Assembly (NCBI GenBank): GCA_003662485.1
Contig: QMYD01000018.1
Span: 1 to 12,598 of the forward strand
Origin: Candidatus Hecatellales archaeon
Lineage (GTDB): Archaea; Thermoproteota; Bathyarchaeia; Hecatellales; Hecatellaceae
Length of the DNA stretch: 12,598 nucleotides
Direction: 5' to 3'
Shown: piece after piece, positions 6,179 to 12,598 of the stretch
How positions within the stretch are numbered: the first letter of the stretch is position 1
How the letters are laid out: each line of letters begins with the position of its first letter
Program-made: the position numbers and the translations under genes
Notes under the pieces: generated by a model
The model's input: only the letters and a program-made list of their open reading frames with translations
The model's database searches: none
What the model was told of the DNA's origin: nothing

Positions 6179-6943
6179 TTGAGGGAAGACTTGCCAAAAA
6201 CAGGAATAGGCAGGAAAATCCTACGCTTTAAAGAGCTCGAAAGCACCATGGAGGCGGCTAGGAAGTATGCTGAAAGCGAGGGTGAAGGACTGGTTATCCT
6301 AGCCGAAAGGCAAACCCGTGGAAGAGGTAGGTTTGGGAGAGCTTGGCACTCCCCAGAGGGGGGCGTATACCTCTCAATTCTACTTAAACCGGAGGTTCAC
6401 CCCTCCAGGCTTTCCTGCCTAACCTTCACGGCTGGGCTAGCTACGGCTGAGACTGTGCGAAGCCTTTACGGAGTTAACTGTAAGCTTAAATGGCCTAATG
6501 ACCTCGTCTACCAGGGGAGAAAGCTCGCTGGAATCCTCTTAGAGTCGAGGATTGAAGGGGAAAGAGTTTACCATGTCATCCTAGGTGTCGGATTTAACCT
6601 GAATGTGAAGGTTTCCGCCTTACCGGAGGAGGTTAGGAGCAACGCATGCTCCATCATGGAGCTAACTGGGAAAGGCCATTCAAAGCTTAGGTTTGTTAGA
6701 GTTTTCCTTAAAAAGTTTGATACTTGGTATCAAGTCTTCCTTTCAAAGGGCTGCAAGCCTATTTTGGAGGCTTGGAGTAGGCTTTCGGAAACGCTGGGCA
6801 GAAAGGTTCGAGTTGAATTTGAGGACGGAAGAACAGTTGAGGGGGTAGCTGAAAGCCTAGGTGAAGATGGCTCCCTCACACTGAAACTTCCAGACGGCTC
6901 AAACGTTAAAGTATCCCCAACGGAAATTCTCCGCCTACGATAA
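6179..6943 (+). CDS. birA: Biotin--[acetyl-CoA-carboxylase] ligase, HTH-less
   Basis: The enzyme makes biotinyl-AMP from biotin and ATP, then transfers biotin to the lysine of a carrier protein such as that of acetyl- or propionyl-CoA carboxylase. The catalytic domain (residues about 10-205) shows the nucleotide/biotin loop GRGRFGRAW, preceded by ERQT, then SPEGGVYLSILL, the KWPNDL block, and KLAGIL followed by the GVGFNLN strand. A small SH3-like C-terminal domain follows (residues about 208-254), beginning near LGRKVRVEF. There is no N-terminal helix-turn-helix, so this is a group I ligase without repressor function. The usual STN of the second strand reads STM (in ELESTMEA), an uncommon change. 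The start is TTG at 6179 or the in-frame TTG at 6191; a TATA-like box at 6156-6162 suits either. It pairs functionally with bioY across a divergent promoter and converges on the HMG-CoA reductase gene. Confidence 0.93.
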   Translation: MREDLPKTGIGRKILRFKELESTMEAARKYAESEGEGLVILAERQTRGRGRFGRAWHSPEGGVYLSILLKPEVHPSRLSCLTFTAGLATAETVRSLYGVNCKLKWPNDLVYQGRKLAGILLESRIEGERVYHVILGVGFNLNVKVSALPEEVRSNACSIMELTGKGHSKLRFVRVFLKKFDTWYQVFLSKGCKPILEAWSRLSETLGRKVRVEFEDGRTVEGVAESLGEDGSLTLKLPDGSNVKVSPTEILRLR

Positions 6944-6973
6944 CGTGGCAAAAATGCTCGTAGAATTCAAAGA

Positions 6974-8245
6974 CTACTGGCTTCCCCGTGTTATTTCTTT
7001 TAGGATTTCCTGCGCTCTATCCAAGCGTATTTTCCTTTCCTCCACCATTCTTTCAGCTACGAGGTCGACGAGTTCGCCTTTGGCTCCAGCCATGATGGCT
7101 ATATTCCTAGCGTGGAGTTCCATGTGGCCTCGCTGGATGCCCTCAGTAGCCAGAGCCCTCAAGGCTGCAAAGTTTTGGGCTAAACCCACGGCTGCCATGA
7201 CCTCAGCCAGTTCCCTCGCAGAGTTTACACCTAAGATTTTCCTGCATATCTTGGCGATGGGATGGCTGGCTGTAGCGCCTCCAATAATCCCAACGGCTAA
7301 GGGGAGTTCAATGCTTCCAACAAGGTTTCCCTCCTCATCCTTCTCCCAGCGGGTTAGGGGCTGGTAGCGTCCCGTCCTAGCCGCATAGGCGTGGGCTCCA
7401 GCCTCCAGCGCCCTAGTATCGTTTCCAGTAGCCAGGGCCACGGCTACTATCCCATTCATTATACCCTTATTATGGGTTGCAGCCCGGTAGGGGTCGGCGG
7501 CGGCGAAGGCGTAGGCGTCTAGGACGCCCTCCACCACATCCTCGCCAACAGTCTTCCTATCCATTACCACCCTCGCCCTCGCCAGCCTCCTATCAGCCAG
7601 GTTTGAGAGGATTCTGAGTCTAACCCTCCCCTCTGCGAGTTTCTCCACGAGGGGGGCGACAGCCTCACACATGCTGTTAACGGCGTTTGCACCCATAGCG
7701 TCCCTGCAGTCCACGTGGAGTTCAACTATAAGCATGGGGCCCCGAAAGCTTGGCAGAACCTTAACGTTTAATCCTTTAGCTCCCCCTCCAAGCCTTACTA
7801 GCACGGGGTCTACGCTGTTGGCGAGGCTTAGGATGGCCTCCCTCTCAGCCATTATACGCTTGGAGGCTTCGAGGGGTTCCCTAACCCCAACCACTTGGAT
7901 CTGCCCTATCATGATGGGTTCGGAGGCTTCAGCCTGGAATCCCCCTCTAACTGCAGCCAGCTTTGCAGCGTGGCTTGCCGCAGCCACCACGGAGGGCTCC
8001 TCCAACGCCATGGGAACCATGTAGGGTTTGCCGTTGACCAGGAAGTTTACTGCTATCCCTAGGGGTAGGGGCATGAAGCCAACCACGTTTTCAATCATTC
8101 TTTCAGCCTGCTGGATGGGTAGGGCTCCCTCAGCCCTCAGCAAAGCCATTTCCTCGCCTGTAAGGCCTGCAAACTCCCCCACAATTCTCAGCCTCTCCTC
8201 GAGGGGGAGCCTGTAGAAGCCTGAGATCAACGAGGTCTTCTCCAA
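6974..8245 (-). CDS. hmgA: Hydroxymethylglutaryl-CoA reductase, class II
   Basis: It catalyses HMG-CoA plus reduced nicotinamide cofactor to mevalonate and CoA; in an archaeon this feeds isoprenoid membrane lipid synthesis. Class II enzymes are often called degradative because some bacteria run them in reverse on mevalonate. The 423 residues match class II throughout: ENVVGFMPLPLGIA near 52-65, the catalytic glutamate E83 in EEPSVVAAAS, DCRDAMGANAVN near 179-190, catalytic lysine at about 260 in THNKGIMNG, aspartate at about 276 in ATGND, and the catalytic histidine in GHMELHARN near 374. The start is TTG at 8245, supported by AGGAGGT ten bases upstream and a TTTAAA box further up. It diverges from the pseudo-NrdD regulator gene and converges on birA. 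No other mevalonate-pathway genes are present. Confidence 0.96.
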   Translation of the reverse strand: MEKTSLISGFYRLPLEERLRIVGEFAGLTGEEMALLRAEGALPIQQAERMIENVVGFMPLPLGIAVNFLVNGKPYMVPMALEEPSVVAAASHAAKLAAVRGGFQAEASEPIMIGQIQVVGVREPLEASKRIMAEREAILSLANSVDPVLVRLGGGAKGLNVKVLPSFRGPMLIVELHVDCRDAMGANAVNSMCEAVAPLVEKLAEGRVRLRILSNLADRRLARARVVMDRKTVGEDVVEGVLDAYAFAAADPYRAATHNKGIMNGIVAVALATGNDTRALEAGAHAYAARTGRYQPLTRWEKDEEGNLVGSIELPLAVGIIGGATASHPIAKICRKILGVNSARELAEVMAAVGLAQNFAALRALATEGIQRGHMELHARNIAIMAGAKGELVDLVAERMVEERKIRLDRAQEILKEITRGSQ

Positions 8246-8255
8246 GCCTTTTCAC

Positions 8256-8290
8256 ACCTCCTAAAGGGTTTCAGCCATCATGTTTAAATT
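8256..8290 (-). promoter_or_regulatory. Promoter and ribosome-binding site of HMG-CoA reductase
   Basis: Read on the minus strand, an AATTTAAAC TATA-like box (about 8282-8290) lies roughly 25 bases before the Shine-Dalgarno AGGAGGT at 8262-8256. The latter is 10 bases before the TTG start at 8245 and is one of the strongest ribosome-binding sites in the window, which settles the TTG start. The predicted transcription start is near 8260, so the leader would be very short. Confidence 0.6.
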
Positions 8291-8324
8291 TTTACCGGAG
8301 ATAGGGCCTAGAATCATGTTTAAA
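8277..8324. repeat. Two copies of ATCATGTTTAAA between hmgA and the regulator gene
   Basis: The 12-base sequence ATCATGTTTAAA occurs at 8277-8288 and again at 8313-8324, a perfect direct repeat with 36-base periodicity. The first copy overlaps the probable TATA box of HMG-CoA reductase (minus strand) and the second overlaps that of the HTH/pseudo-NrdD gene (plus strand). They may be simply two promoters, or operator sites for a regulator that controls both genes, for which the adjacent HTH protein is an obvious candidate. Confidence 0.7.
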
Positions 8325-8356
8325 AAGTTAGAGTGGGAAACTATTTTGTGAGGGTG
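8319..8356 (+). promoter_or_regulatory. Promoter and ribosome-binding site of the HTH/ATP-cone/pseudo-NrdD gene
   Basis: TTTAAAAA at 8319-8326 is a good archaeal TATA box, with transcription expected to start near 8348. GAGGGTG at 8350-8356 precedes the ATG at 8358 by one base, closer than usual for a Shine-Dalgarno site, so the message may behave as nearly leaderless. Confidence 0.5.
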
Positions 8357-8357
8357 T

Positions 8358-10571
8358 ATGCACAGGGTTTTAAGGGAGCCCGTTGAGATTTTCAACGCCA
8401 TCTCCTCGCCGGTTAGACTTCAGATTTTAAGGCTTCTCTCGGCTAGAGGCCCCCTAACCTACAGCGAAATCATGGAGCATTTAAACCTAAAGCCGAGTAG
8501 GGATGCTGGGAAATTCGTCTACCACCTGAAAAACCTGCTAGCTGCAGGCCTCATCACGCTGGATAAGGAGTCCAGACGATACCGCATAACAGCTCTTGGA
8601 GGAATGGTTAACAGCTTCTCCCAGGAGCTCGCTGAATACTCGCTGAAAAAGGCTGGGAAAATGCTTGTTCGAACCTCCAAGTACAGTATTGAGGAGTTTG
8701 ACCGAAGCCGGATAACCTCAAGCCTCATAGAGGAGGCAGGAGTTCCCCCCGAGGTTGCAGATAAGATTTCAGCGGAGGCTGAGGAGAGGCTTCTAAAACT
8801 CCCCATACGCTATCTAACAGCCCCCCTGATAAGGGAGCTAGTGAACGCCATCCTTCTAGAGCAGGGCCTCGAAGAGTATAGGCATAAGCTTACGAGGCTT
8901 GGAATGCCCGTTCACGACGTGACTAGAACGATGAGGATGACTGCGGAGAAGGGGCTAACCATCCTCCACGTTAAAAGGGCTGCTGGAAGCAGGGTTCTAA
9001 CAGAATACGCCCTGCTAAACGTTTTCCCCAGAGAGGTTGCTGACAGCCACCTTTCAGGACTAATCCACCTTTCAAACGTTGAAGACTGGGTTCTTAAGCC
9101 TCAAAGCATCCACCACGATTTGAGAGGCTTCCTATCAGGAGCCTTTAAGCCTCGTAGCTCCCTAGCCCTCCAGGCTGCTCCGCCTGAAAGCCTGAGTGGC
9201 GCCTTAACCTTAACTATAAGCCTCCTTAAAGCCTTCTCCGGCGAGGTTTCAGGAGGCCAAACCCTCGAATACTTCAACGTTTTCTTAGCCCCCCTCCTTA
9301 GAGGCTCCTCCTCAGAGCGTGTTCTAGGCCTACTCGAACCCTTCCTTCAAACCCTAAGCTTCACTGCGGATTCACCGGTAACCCTAGGCTTAGAGCTAAC
9401 CATCCCCGACCATCTGAGGGAGGCTTCAGCTGTGGGTGGCAGGGGAACCTATGGAGACTATGAGGAGGAAGCCGTACGCTTCTTAAACCTGCTACTGGAC
9501 GGCTTAGCCATGGTTTCGGAGGGGAAGCCTCCCCTAAACCTTCACCTAGCCTTAAAGCTTAGGTCTGAGAGGCTTTCCCCAAAGGCGCAGCAGGCCTTCG
9601 AGAAGGCTCACAACCTAGCCTCTAAAGGCGTTCCAGTACTCTTTGTAAGCCCAGCTGTGGAAGCCTCCTACCAGCCTGAGGGATGCCTCCTCGCAGACTG
9701 GTCTGAAGACTGGGAGGTCGACTTGGTTAGGTGCGGCTGTCTTGGCATGGCTGCCCTAAACCTTCCAAGGGCAGCGTATGAGGCGAGGGGGAGTAAGGAG
9801 AGGCTGAAGGAGCTCCTAGCCTCAGCCCTCAAGCACGCCCTCCAAGCCTTCCACGTGAAAATGGAGGGTTTAAAGCTGAGGCTGAGTGAGGGGGTGCTTC
9901 CAAACCTAGCCCAGCTGAAAAATGGTGAACCATACTTTAGGCTTGAGAGTTCAGCCTGCACCCTCTGCCTCCTCGGCCTAAACGAAGCGGTGAAGGCTCA
10001 CCTCGGATACTGGCTTGAGGAGGAACTCATGCCCCAACACTTCGCCATGGAAATCCTCGAATACCTTAAGGGCTTGGCTGAGGAGGAAGGGAGAGAACTC
10101 GGCTTAAGGGTTAACCTGAGCCACCTAGCCGAAGACGAGGCTTCCCAGAGGCTTGCCCTCATGGACGTGGAAAGGTATGGCTGGTCTAGGGTGGTAGTTC
10201 AAGGTGGGAGGGAAACCCCATACTACAGTTATGTGCCCCTAGCCTCCACCACCTCAGACCTTAAGGTTAGGGTGGAGGTGGAGGCTAGGCTTCAACCCCT
10301 CCTAAACGGAGGCCATTTAACACTTATACCCGTGGATGGCAGGCCTGGGAAGGCTCTTGAAAGGCAGACCAGAAACCTCAAGCTTCGATGCTTCACCTAC
10401 GATCAGCCCCTAACCTACTGTCCCATCTGCGGTAAAACCTTCCAGGGTCTGAAGGCTAAGTGTCCCCTCTGCGGAAGCCTAAAGGTGGAAGCCTACGCCC
10501 GCCAGTCCACAGTCTACCTACCCCTGAAATGGTGGACGCACCAGGGGAAGCTTAAAGCCCTAAAGGGCTAA
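8358..10571 (+). CDS. ArsR-type HTH/ATP-cone/degenerate NrdD fusion, putative transcription regulator
   Basis: Three parts are visible in 737 residues. Residues 8-84 form an ArsR-like winged helix (SPVRLQILRLL, recognition segment about 50-66, wing ESRRYRITALG). Residues 102-185 resemble an ATP-cone, the dNTP-sensing domain of ribonucleotide reductases, though its usual KRDG loop is replaced by RTSKYS. The rest follows anaerobic (class III) reductase NrdD: HLSGLIHL, YFNVFLAPLL, ALNLPRAAYEA, LGLNEAVKAHLG, LLNGGHLTLIP, and a zinc ribbon C688-x2-C691-x10-C702-x2-C705. The glycyl-radical motif, normally RVTGYL, reads RQSTVYL, with Val719 where the radical glycine belongs, so reductase activity is not expected. 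Cys443 aligns with the catalytic-cysteine region. No NrdG activase gene is nearby. I infer a regulator that senses nucleotides or redox state through a dead reductase body; automatic annotation could call it a ribonucleotide reductase or an ArsR regulator. Targets are unknown; divergent hmgA and itself are candidates. Confidence 0.85.
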   Translation: MHRVLREPVEIFNAISSPVRLQILRLLSARGPLTYSEIMEHLNLKPSRDAGKFVYHLKNLLAAGLITLDKESRRYRITALGGMVNSFSQELAEYSLKKAGKMLVRTSKYSIEEFDRSRITSSLIEEAGVPPEVADKISAEAEERLLKLPIRYLTAPLIRELVNAILLEQGLEEYRHKLTRLGMPVHDVTRTMRMTAEKGLTILHVKRAAGSRVLTEYALLNVFPREVADSHLSGLIHLSNVEDWVLKPQSIHHDLRGFLSGAFKPRSSLALQAAPPESLSGALTLTISLLKAFSGEVSGGQTLEYFNVFLAPLLRGSSSERVLGLLEPFLQTLSFTADSPVTLGLELTIPDHLREASAVGGRGTYGDYEEEAVRFLNLLLDGLAMVSEGKPPLNLHLALKLRSERLSPKAQQAFEKAHNLASKGVPVLFVSPAVEASYQPEGCLLADWSEDWEVDLVRCGCLGMAALNLPRAAYEARGSKERLKELLASALKHALQAFHVKMEGLKLRLSEGVLPNLAQLKNGEPYFRLESSACTLCLLGLNEAVKAHLGYWLEEELMPQHFAMEILEYLKGLAEEEGRELGLRVNLSHLAEDEASQRLALMDVERYGWSRVVVQGGRETPYYSYVPLASTTSDLKVRVEVEARLQPLLNGGHLTLIPVDGRPGKALERQTRNLKLRCFTYDQPLTYCPICGKTFQGLKAKCPLCGSLKVEAYARQSTVYLPLKWWTHQGKLKALKG

Positions 10572-10607
10572 AAAATTCAGCCTTACCCCGCCCCTTCAGC
10601 ACTCCCC

Positions 10608-10629
10608 AGCATGGTTAACCATGCTTTTT
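10608..10629 (+). terminator. Hairpin plus T-run after the pseudo-NrdD gene
   Basis: AGCATGGTTAACCATGCT (10608-10625) is a perfect 18-base palindrome: a 7-bp stem with TTAA at its centre. On the plus strand it runs straight into TTTTT (10625-10629), 37 bases after the stop at 10571, as in an intrinsic terminator. On the minus strand it covers the last codons and stop of the convergent ABC ATPase gene and has no T-run, so it should act mainly for the plus-strand gene. Confidence 0.65.
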
Positions 10630-11292
10630 CACTTCTACCCCAACCACCCTCCCATCCAGGATTTTAATGACTTTGGTTGCAGCCTGGGCTATGGTTGGGT
10701 CGTGGGTTACGAGGATGAAGGTTTGCCTGTTCCGCTTGTTTAACTCCCCCATAAGCTTGATGATTTCGGCTGAGGTTTGACTGTCAAGGTTTCCAGTGGG
10801 CTCATCGGCTAGTACGAGAGCAGGCCTGTTTATGAGCGCCCTGGCAATGGAAACCCTCTGCATTTCCCCTCCTGAAAGCCTGGCTGCAAGATGGCCTGCC
10901 TTACCCTCTAAGCCCACAGCCCTAAGCAGGTTTAAGGCTTCAGCCCTCGCCTCCTCAAAGCCCACCCCACGGATGAGGGCTGGAAGCATAACATTCTCCA
11001 AAACCGTGAGTTCGTTTAGGAGGTTGAAGAACTGGAAGACGAAGCCCATCCTTCGATTTCTAAACTCATCCTTTTCGCCTTCGGAGAGCTGGGTTAGGTC
11101 AACCCCGTCCACGATGATTCTCCCCCTCGTGGGTGTATCCAGCGCTCCTATGAGGTTTAGTAGGGTGGACTTCCCCGAGCCTGAAGGCCCCATAACAGCG
11201 CAGAACTCGCCCTCATAGACCTGGAAGCTTACACCCCTTAGGGCTTCAACCTCGAAGCCTTCCCCACGGTAAACCTTCCAGACATCCTCCAC
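10615..11292 (-). CDS. ABC transporter ATP-binding protein, LolD/MacB-like
   Basis: This is the cytoplasmic ATPase that works with an FtsX-type permease in MacB/LolCDE-like exporters or lipoprotein-handling machines. The 225 residues carry a complete set of motifs: Walker A GPSGSGKST near 35-43, Q-loop in FVFQFFNLL, signature LSGGEMQRVSIARAL, Walker B LVLADEP with catalytic Glu, D-loop TGNLDS, and H-loop VTHD. The GTG at 11292 is the only ordinary start in frame; a stop lies 36 bases upstream. The codons just before the GTG still read like the family's first strand (KIKLS), so a few residues may be missing if a rare start is used. It follows the permease stop by 19 bases and is surely in the same operon; translational coupling is likely because no Shine-Dalgarno site is visible. 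Its 3' end lies within a palindromic hairpin. Confidence 0.93.
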   Translation of the reverse strand: MEDVWKVYRGEGFEVEALRGVSFQVYEGEFCAVMGPSGSGKSTLLNLIGALDTPTRGRIIVDGVDLTQLSEGEKDEFRNRRMGFVFQFFNLLNELTVLENVMLPALIRGVGFEEARAEALNLLRAVGLEGKAGHLAARLSGGEMQRVSIARALINRPALVLADEPTGNLDSQTSAEIIKLMGELNKRNRQTFILVTHDPTIAQAATKVIKILDGRVVGVEVKKHG

Positions 11293-11311
11293 GGAAAGCT
11301 TGATTTTACGG

Positions 11312-12514
11312 TTAGAAATATCTCATCGCCTCCGCAGGCTGGTAGGTGGAAGCCTTCCAGGCTGGGTAGATGGAGGCAGCCACACTGATGGCGAAGCCTA
11401 CCAGCATAGGTAGGAGGAGGCTTAACGGGTTAAACTTCACGTCTAAAACGAGGTTTCCGAAGAAGGCTACGGGATAGTTTTCCAGCCAGAGCGTTACAAT
11501 ACTGCTTATGAGGCCTCCTAGGCCTGCTCCTATCAGCCCTATTAGCATGCCGTCGAAGATGAAGAGGAGGATTATGCCTCTCCTCGAAACTCCCAGTGCT
11601 CTAAGCACCCCGATATCCCTGGTTTTACCGCTCACCATCATGGTTAGCACGGTTATGACGGCTAGGGCTGAAGCAATCATCCCAGCGTAGCCCACAAGGT
11701 TGATGAAGGAAACCCCCTCCACGATAGCGTTAAACCAGGCTTTCGCCGCCTCCCTAGGCGTTTTAACCTGGTAGTCCGGGTACTGGCTTTCAATCCAGGC
11801 TGCAACCTCCCCAGCCCTCTCAGGCTGGCTGAGCTTCACCACAATGGAGGTTGCATACTTATGCTTCCAGCCTAGGAGCTCCCTTAAAAGGTCTATGTGA
11901 ACCACGAGGATGTGGTTTAGGCCTCCCGCTGCAGAGGAGAGCATAATACCTGAAACCCTAACATACTTCGAGTTTTCGCCAAGAGGGCTTCTAACCTTTA
12001 TTTTCAGAAGCCCTTTAGCTCCTTCTAGCCCTAGGTCTCTGGCTAGGTCCCTACCCACCAGCGCATCTCCCTTGAAAAGCTCCGCCCTACCTGCTATGAT
12101 AGACTGGAAAACCTTGGAGGTTTTAGCTTCAAGGGCTGGGTTAACCCCTATAACCATGACATTGTAGACTTTCCAGGTTCCCTTTGGGCTTGCGTGGGAT
12201 ACCTCTGAGGCTAAGGCGGTAATCCTTGGGCTTGCAGCCTCCACGAGGGGGTGCCTCATCACCGTGGCCACCACCTGGTAGTCGGGCCTATCCAGGTAGC
12301 CCTCCCCCTCATTCAGGATTTCCAGGTTCCCATATTGGAGGGTTGCGAGATCCCTCTCCACAGCGTTAATAACTCCGCTGAGAACCACACCATTAAAGGT
12401 TATGAGGAAGATGGTGGCTGCCACAGCCATGGAAGCCGTAAGGGCACTGGTTTTACGCTTAAAAAGTATTCGTCTAGCGATCAGGAATAGATAGCGGACT
12501 CCCAGGCCTTCCAA
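11312..12514 (-). CDS. ABC transporter permease, FtsX/MacB family
   Basis: This is the membrane partner of the adjacent ATPase. The 400 residues have the four-helix FtsX layout: one segment near residues 21-48, a large extracytoplasmic domain of about 200 residues (MacB-PCD-like), then three segments near 262-288, 309-340 and 363-388. The cytoplasmic linker DIGVLRALGVSRRGI and the terminal YPAWKASTYQPAEAMRYF are highly typical of the family. Such pairs use ATP to drive mechanical motion across one membrane, exporting peptides, antibiotics or lipids or moving lipoproteins; the substrate here is not evident, and no membrane-fusion partner is in the window. The TTG start at 12514 is supported by AGGAGGAGG ending one base before it, with the core AGGAGG four bases away. 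Confidence 0.92.
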   Translation of the reverse strand: MEGLGVRYLFLIARRILFKRKTSALTASMAVAATIFLITFNGVVLSGVINAVERDLATLQYGNLEILNEGEGYLDRPDYQVVATVMRHPLVEAASPRITALASEVSHASPKGTWKVYNVMVIGVNPALEAKTSKVFQSIIAGRAELFKGDALVGRDLARDLGLEGAKGLLKIKVRSPLGENSKYVRVSGIMLSSAAGGLNHILVVHIDLLRELLGWKHKYATSIVVKLSQPERAGEVAAWIESQYPDYQVKTPREAAKAWFNAIVEGVSFINLVGYAGMIASALAVITVLTMMVSGKTRDIGVLRALGVSRRGIILLFIFDGMLIGLIGAGLGGLISSIVTLWLENYPVAFFGNLVLDVKFNPLSLLLPMLVGFAISVAASIYPAWKASTYQPAEAMRYF

Positions 12515-12515
12515 G

Positions 12516-12524
12516 CCTCCTCCT
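12516..12524 (-). promoter_or_regulatory. Shine-Dalgarno site deciding the permease TTG start
   Basis: On the minus strand AGGAGGAGG occupies 12524-12516, directly before C and the TTG at 12514. Such an extended purine match to the 16S rRNA tail supports the TTG as a real start. No clear TATA box is visible in the remaining 74 bases to the window edge. Confidence 0.6.
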
Positions 12525-12598
12525 AAGCCAGCCTCCCAAAGAACTCCTCCTCAAAGGAAATCTAACCATGAAAACCCCAAAAACGTTTCCTCTCCAAA

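Noticed and set aside
5814..6197. Minus-strand open frame overlapping bioY in another phase.
   Set aside because: bioY is unmistakable in its own frame; the other frame crosses the bioY/birA promoter and matches nothing.
6945..7367. Plus-strand open frame of 140 codons opposite HMG-CoA reductase.
   Set aside because: The minus-strand reading encodes conserved class II reductase blocks; the plus-strand frame is low-complexity Ser/Ala/Pro-rich, as shadow frames often are.
8358..10571. Annotating this gene as a working anaerobic ribonucleoside-triphosphate reductase (nrdD).
   Set aside because: The radical glycine is replaced by valine and no nrdG is adjacent, so catalytic annotation would be misleading despite the shared fold.
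12568..12598. Possible start of a plus-strand gene at the right edge (ATG at 12568 with AAAGGA upstream).
   Set aside because: Only ten open codons are visible before the window ends, with no recognisable protein motif; too little to call a gene.

Overview
The window looks like part of an uncultured archaeal genome, most likely a Thermoproteota lineage such as Bathyarchaeia; the phylum is inferred and no rRNA is present to confirm it. Signs of an archaeon are TTTAAA-type TATA boxes at about the right distance upstream of starts, frequent TTG and GTG starts, mevalonate-pathway HMG-CoA reductase of class II, a DUF362 protein, an HTH-less biotin ligase and an archaeal-type anaerobic ribonucleotide reductase relative. 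Genes are densely packed, on both strands, with no stretch over 300 bases lacking a gene. No tRNA, rRNA, CRISPR array or insertion sequence was seen.

Left part (1-3091, + strand): a MalK/PotA-type ABC ATPase is followed after 10 bases by an old-yellow-enzyme-type FMN/4Fe-4S/FAD oxidoreductase. Its 649-residue reading frame is intact apart from one in-frame TGA at 1811-1813, in the middle of the TIM barrel. Middle (3099-6943): a metal-dependent cyclase/kynurenine-formamidase-like hydrolase (-), methylmalonyl-CoA epimerase (+), a DUF362 protein with a four-cysteine tail (-), the biotin transporter BioY (-) and biotin-protein ligase BirA (+). bioY and birA diverge from a 45-base gap that may share one palindromic TATA box. 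Biotin uptake and attachment plus methylmalonyl-CoA epimerase fit a biotin-dependent propionyl-CoA carboxylase to methylmalonyl-CoA route, but the carboxylase and mutase are not in the window.

Right part (6974-12514): class II HMG-CoA reductase (-) diverges from a 737-residue protein (+), the most unusual gene here. That protein joins an ArsR-type winged helix, an ATP-cone and a full-length anaerobic ribonucleotide reductase (NrdD) fold. The NrdD zinc ribbon is kept, but the glycine that carries the radical is replaced by valine (V719), and no NrdG activase is nearby. It reads as a dead reductase turned into a putative nucleotide- or redox-responsive transcription regulator. A hairpin followed by T residues ends it. 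Last comes a two-gene MacB/LolCDE-like operon on the - strand (FtsX-type permease, then ATPase).

The main candidate for a poorly described system is the HTH/ATP-cone/pseudo-NrdD protein with the repeated ATCATGTTTAAA element in its upstream region. Second is the lone in-frame TGA in the oxidoreductase gene.
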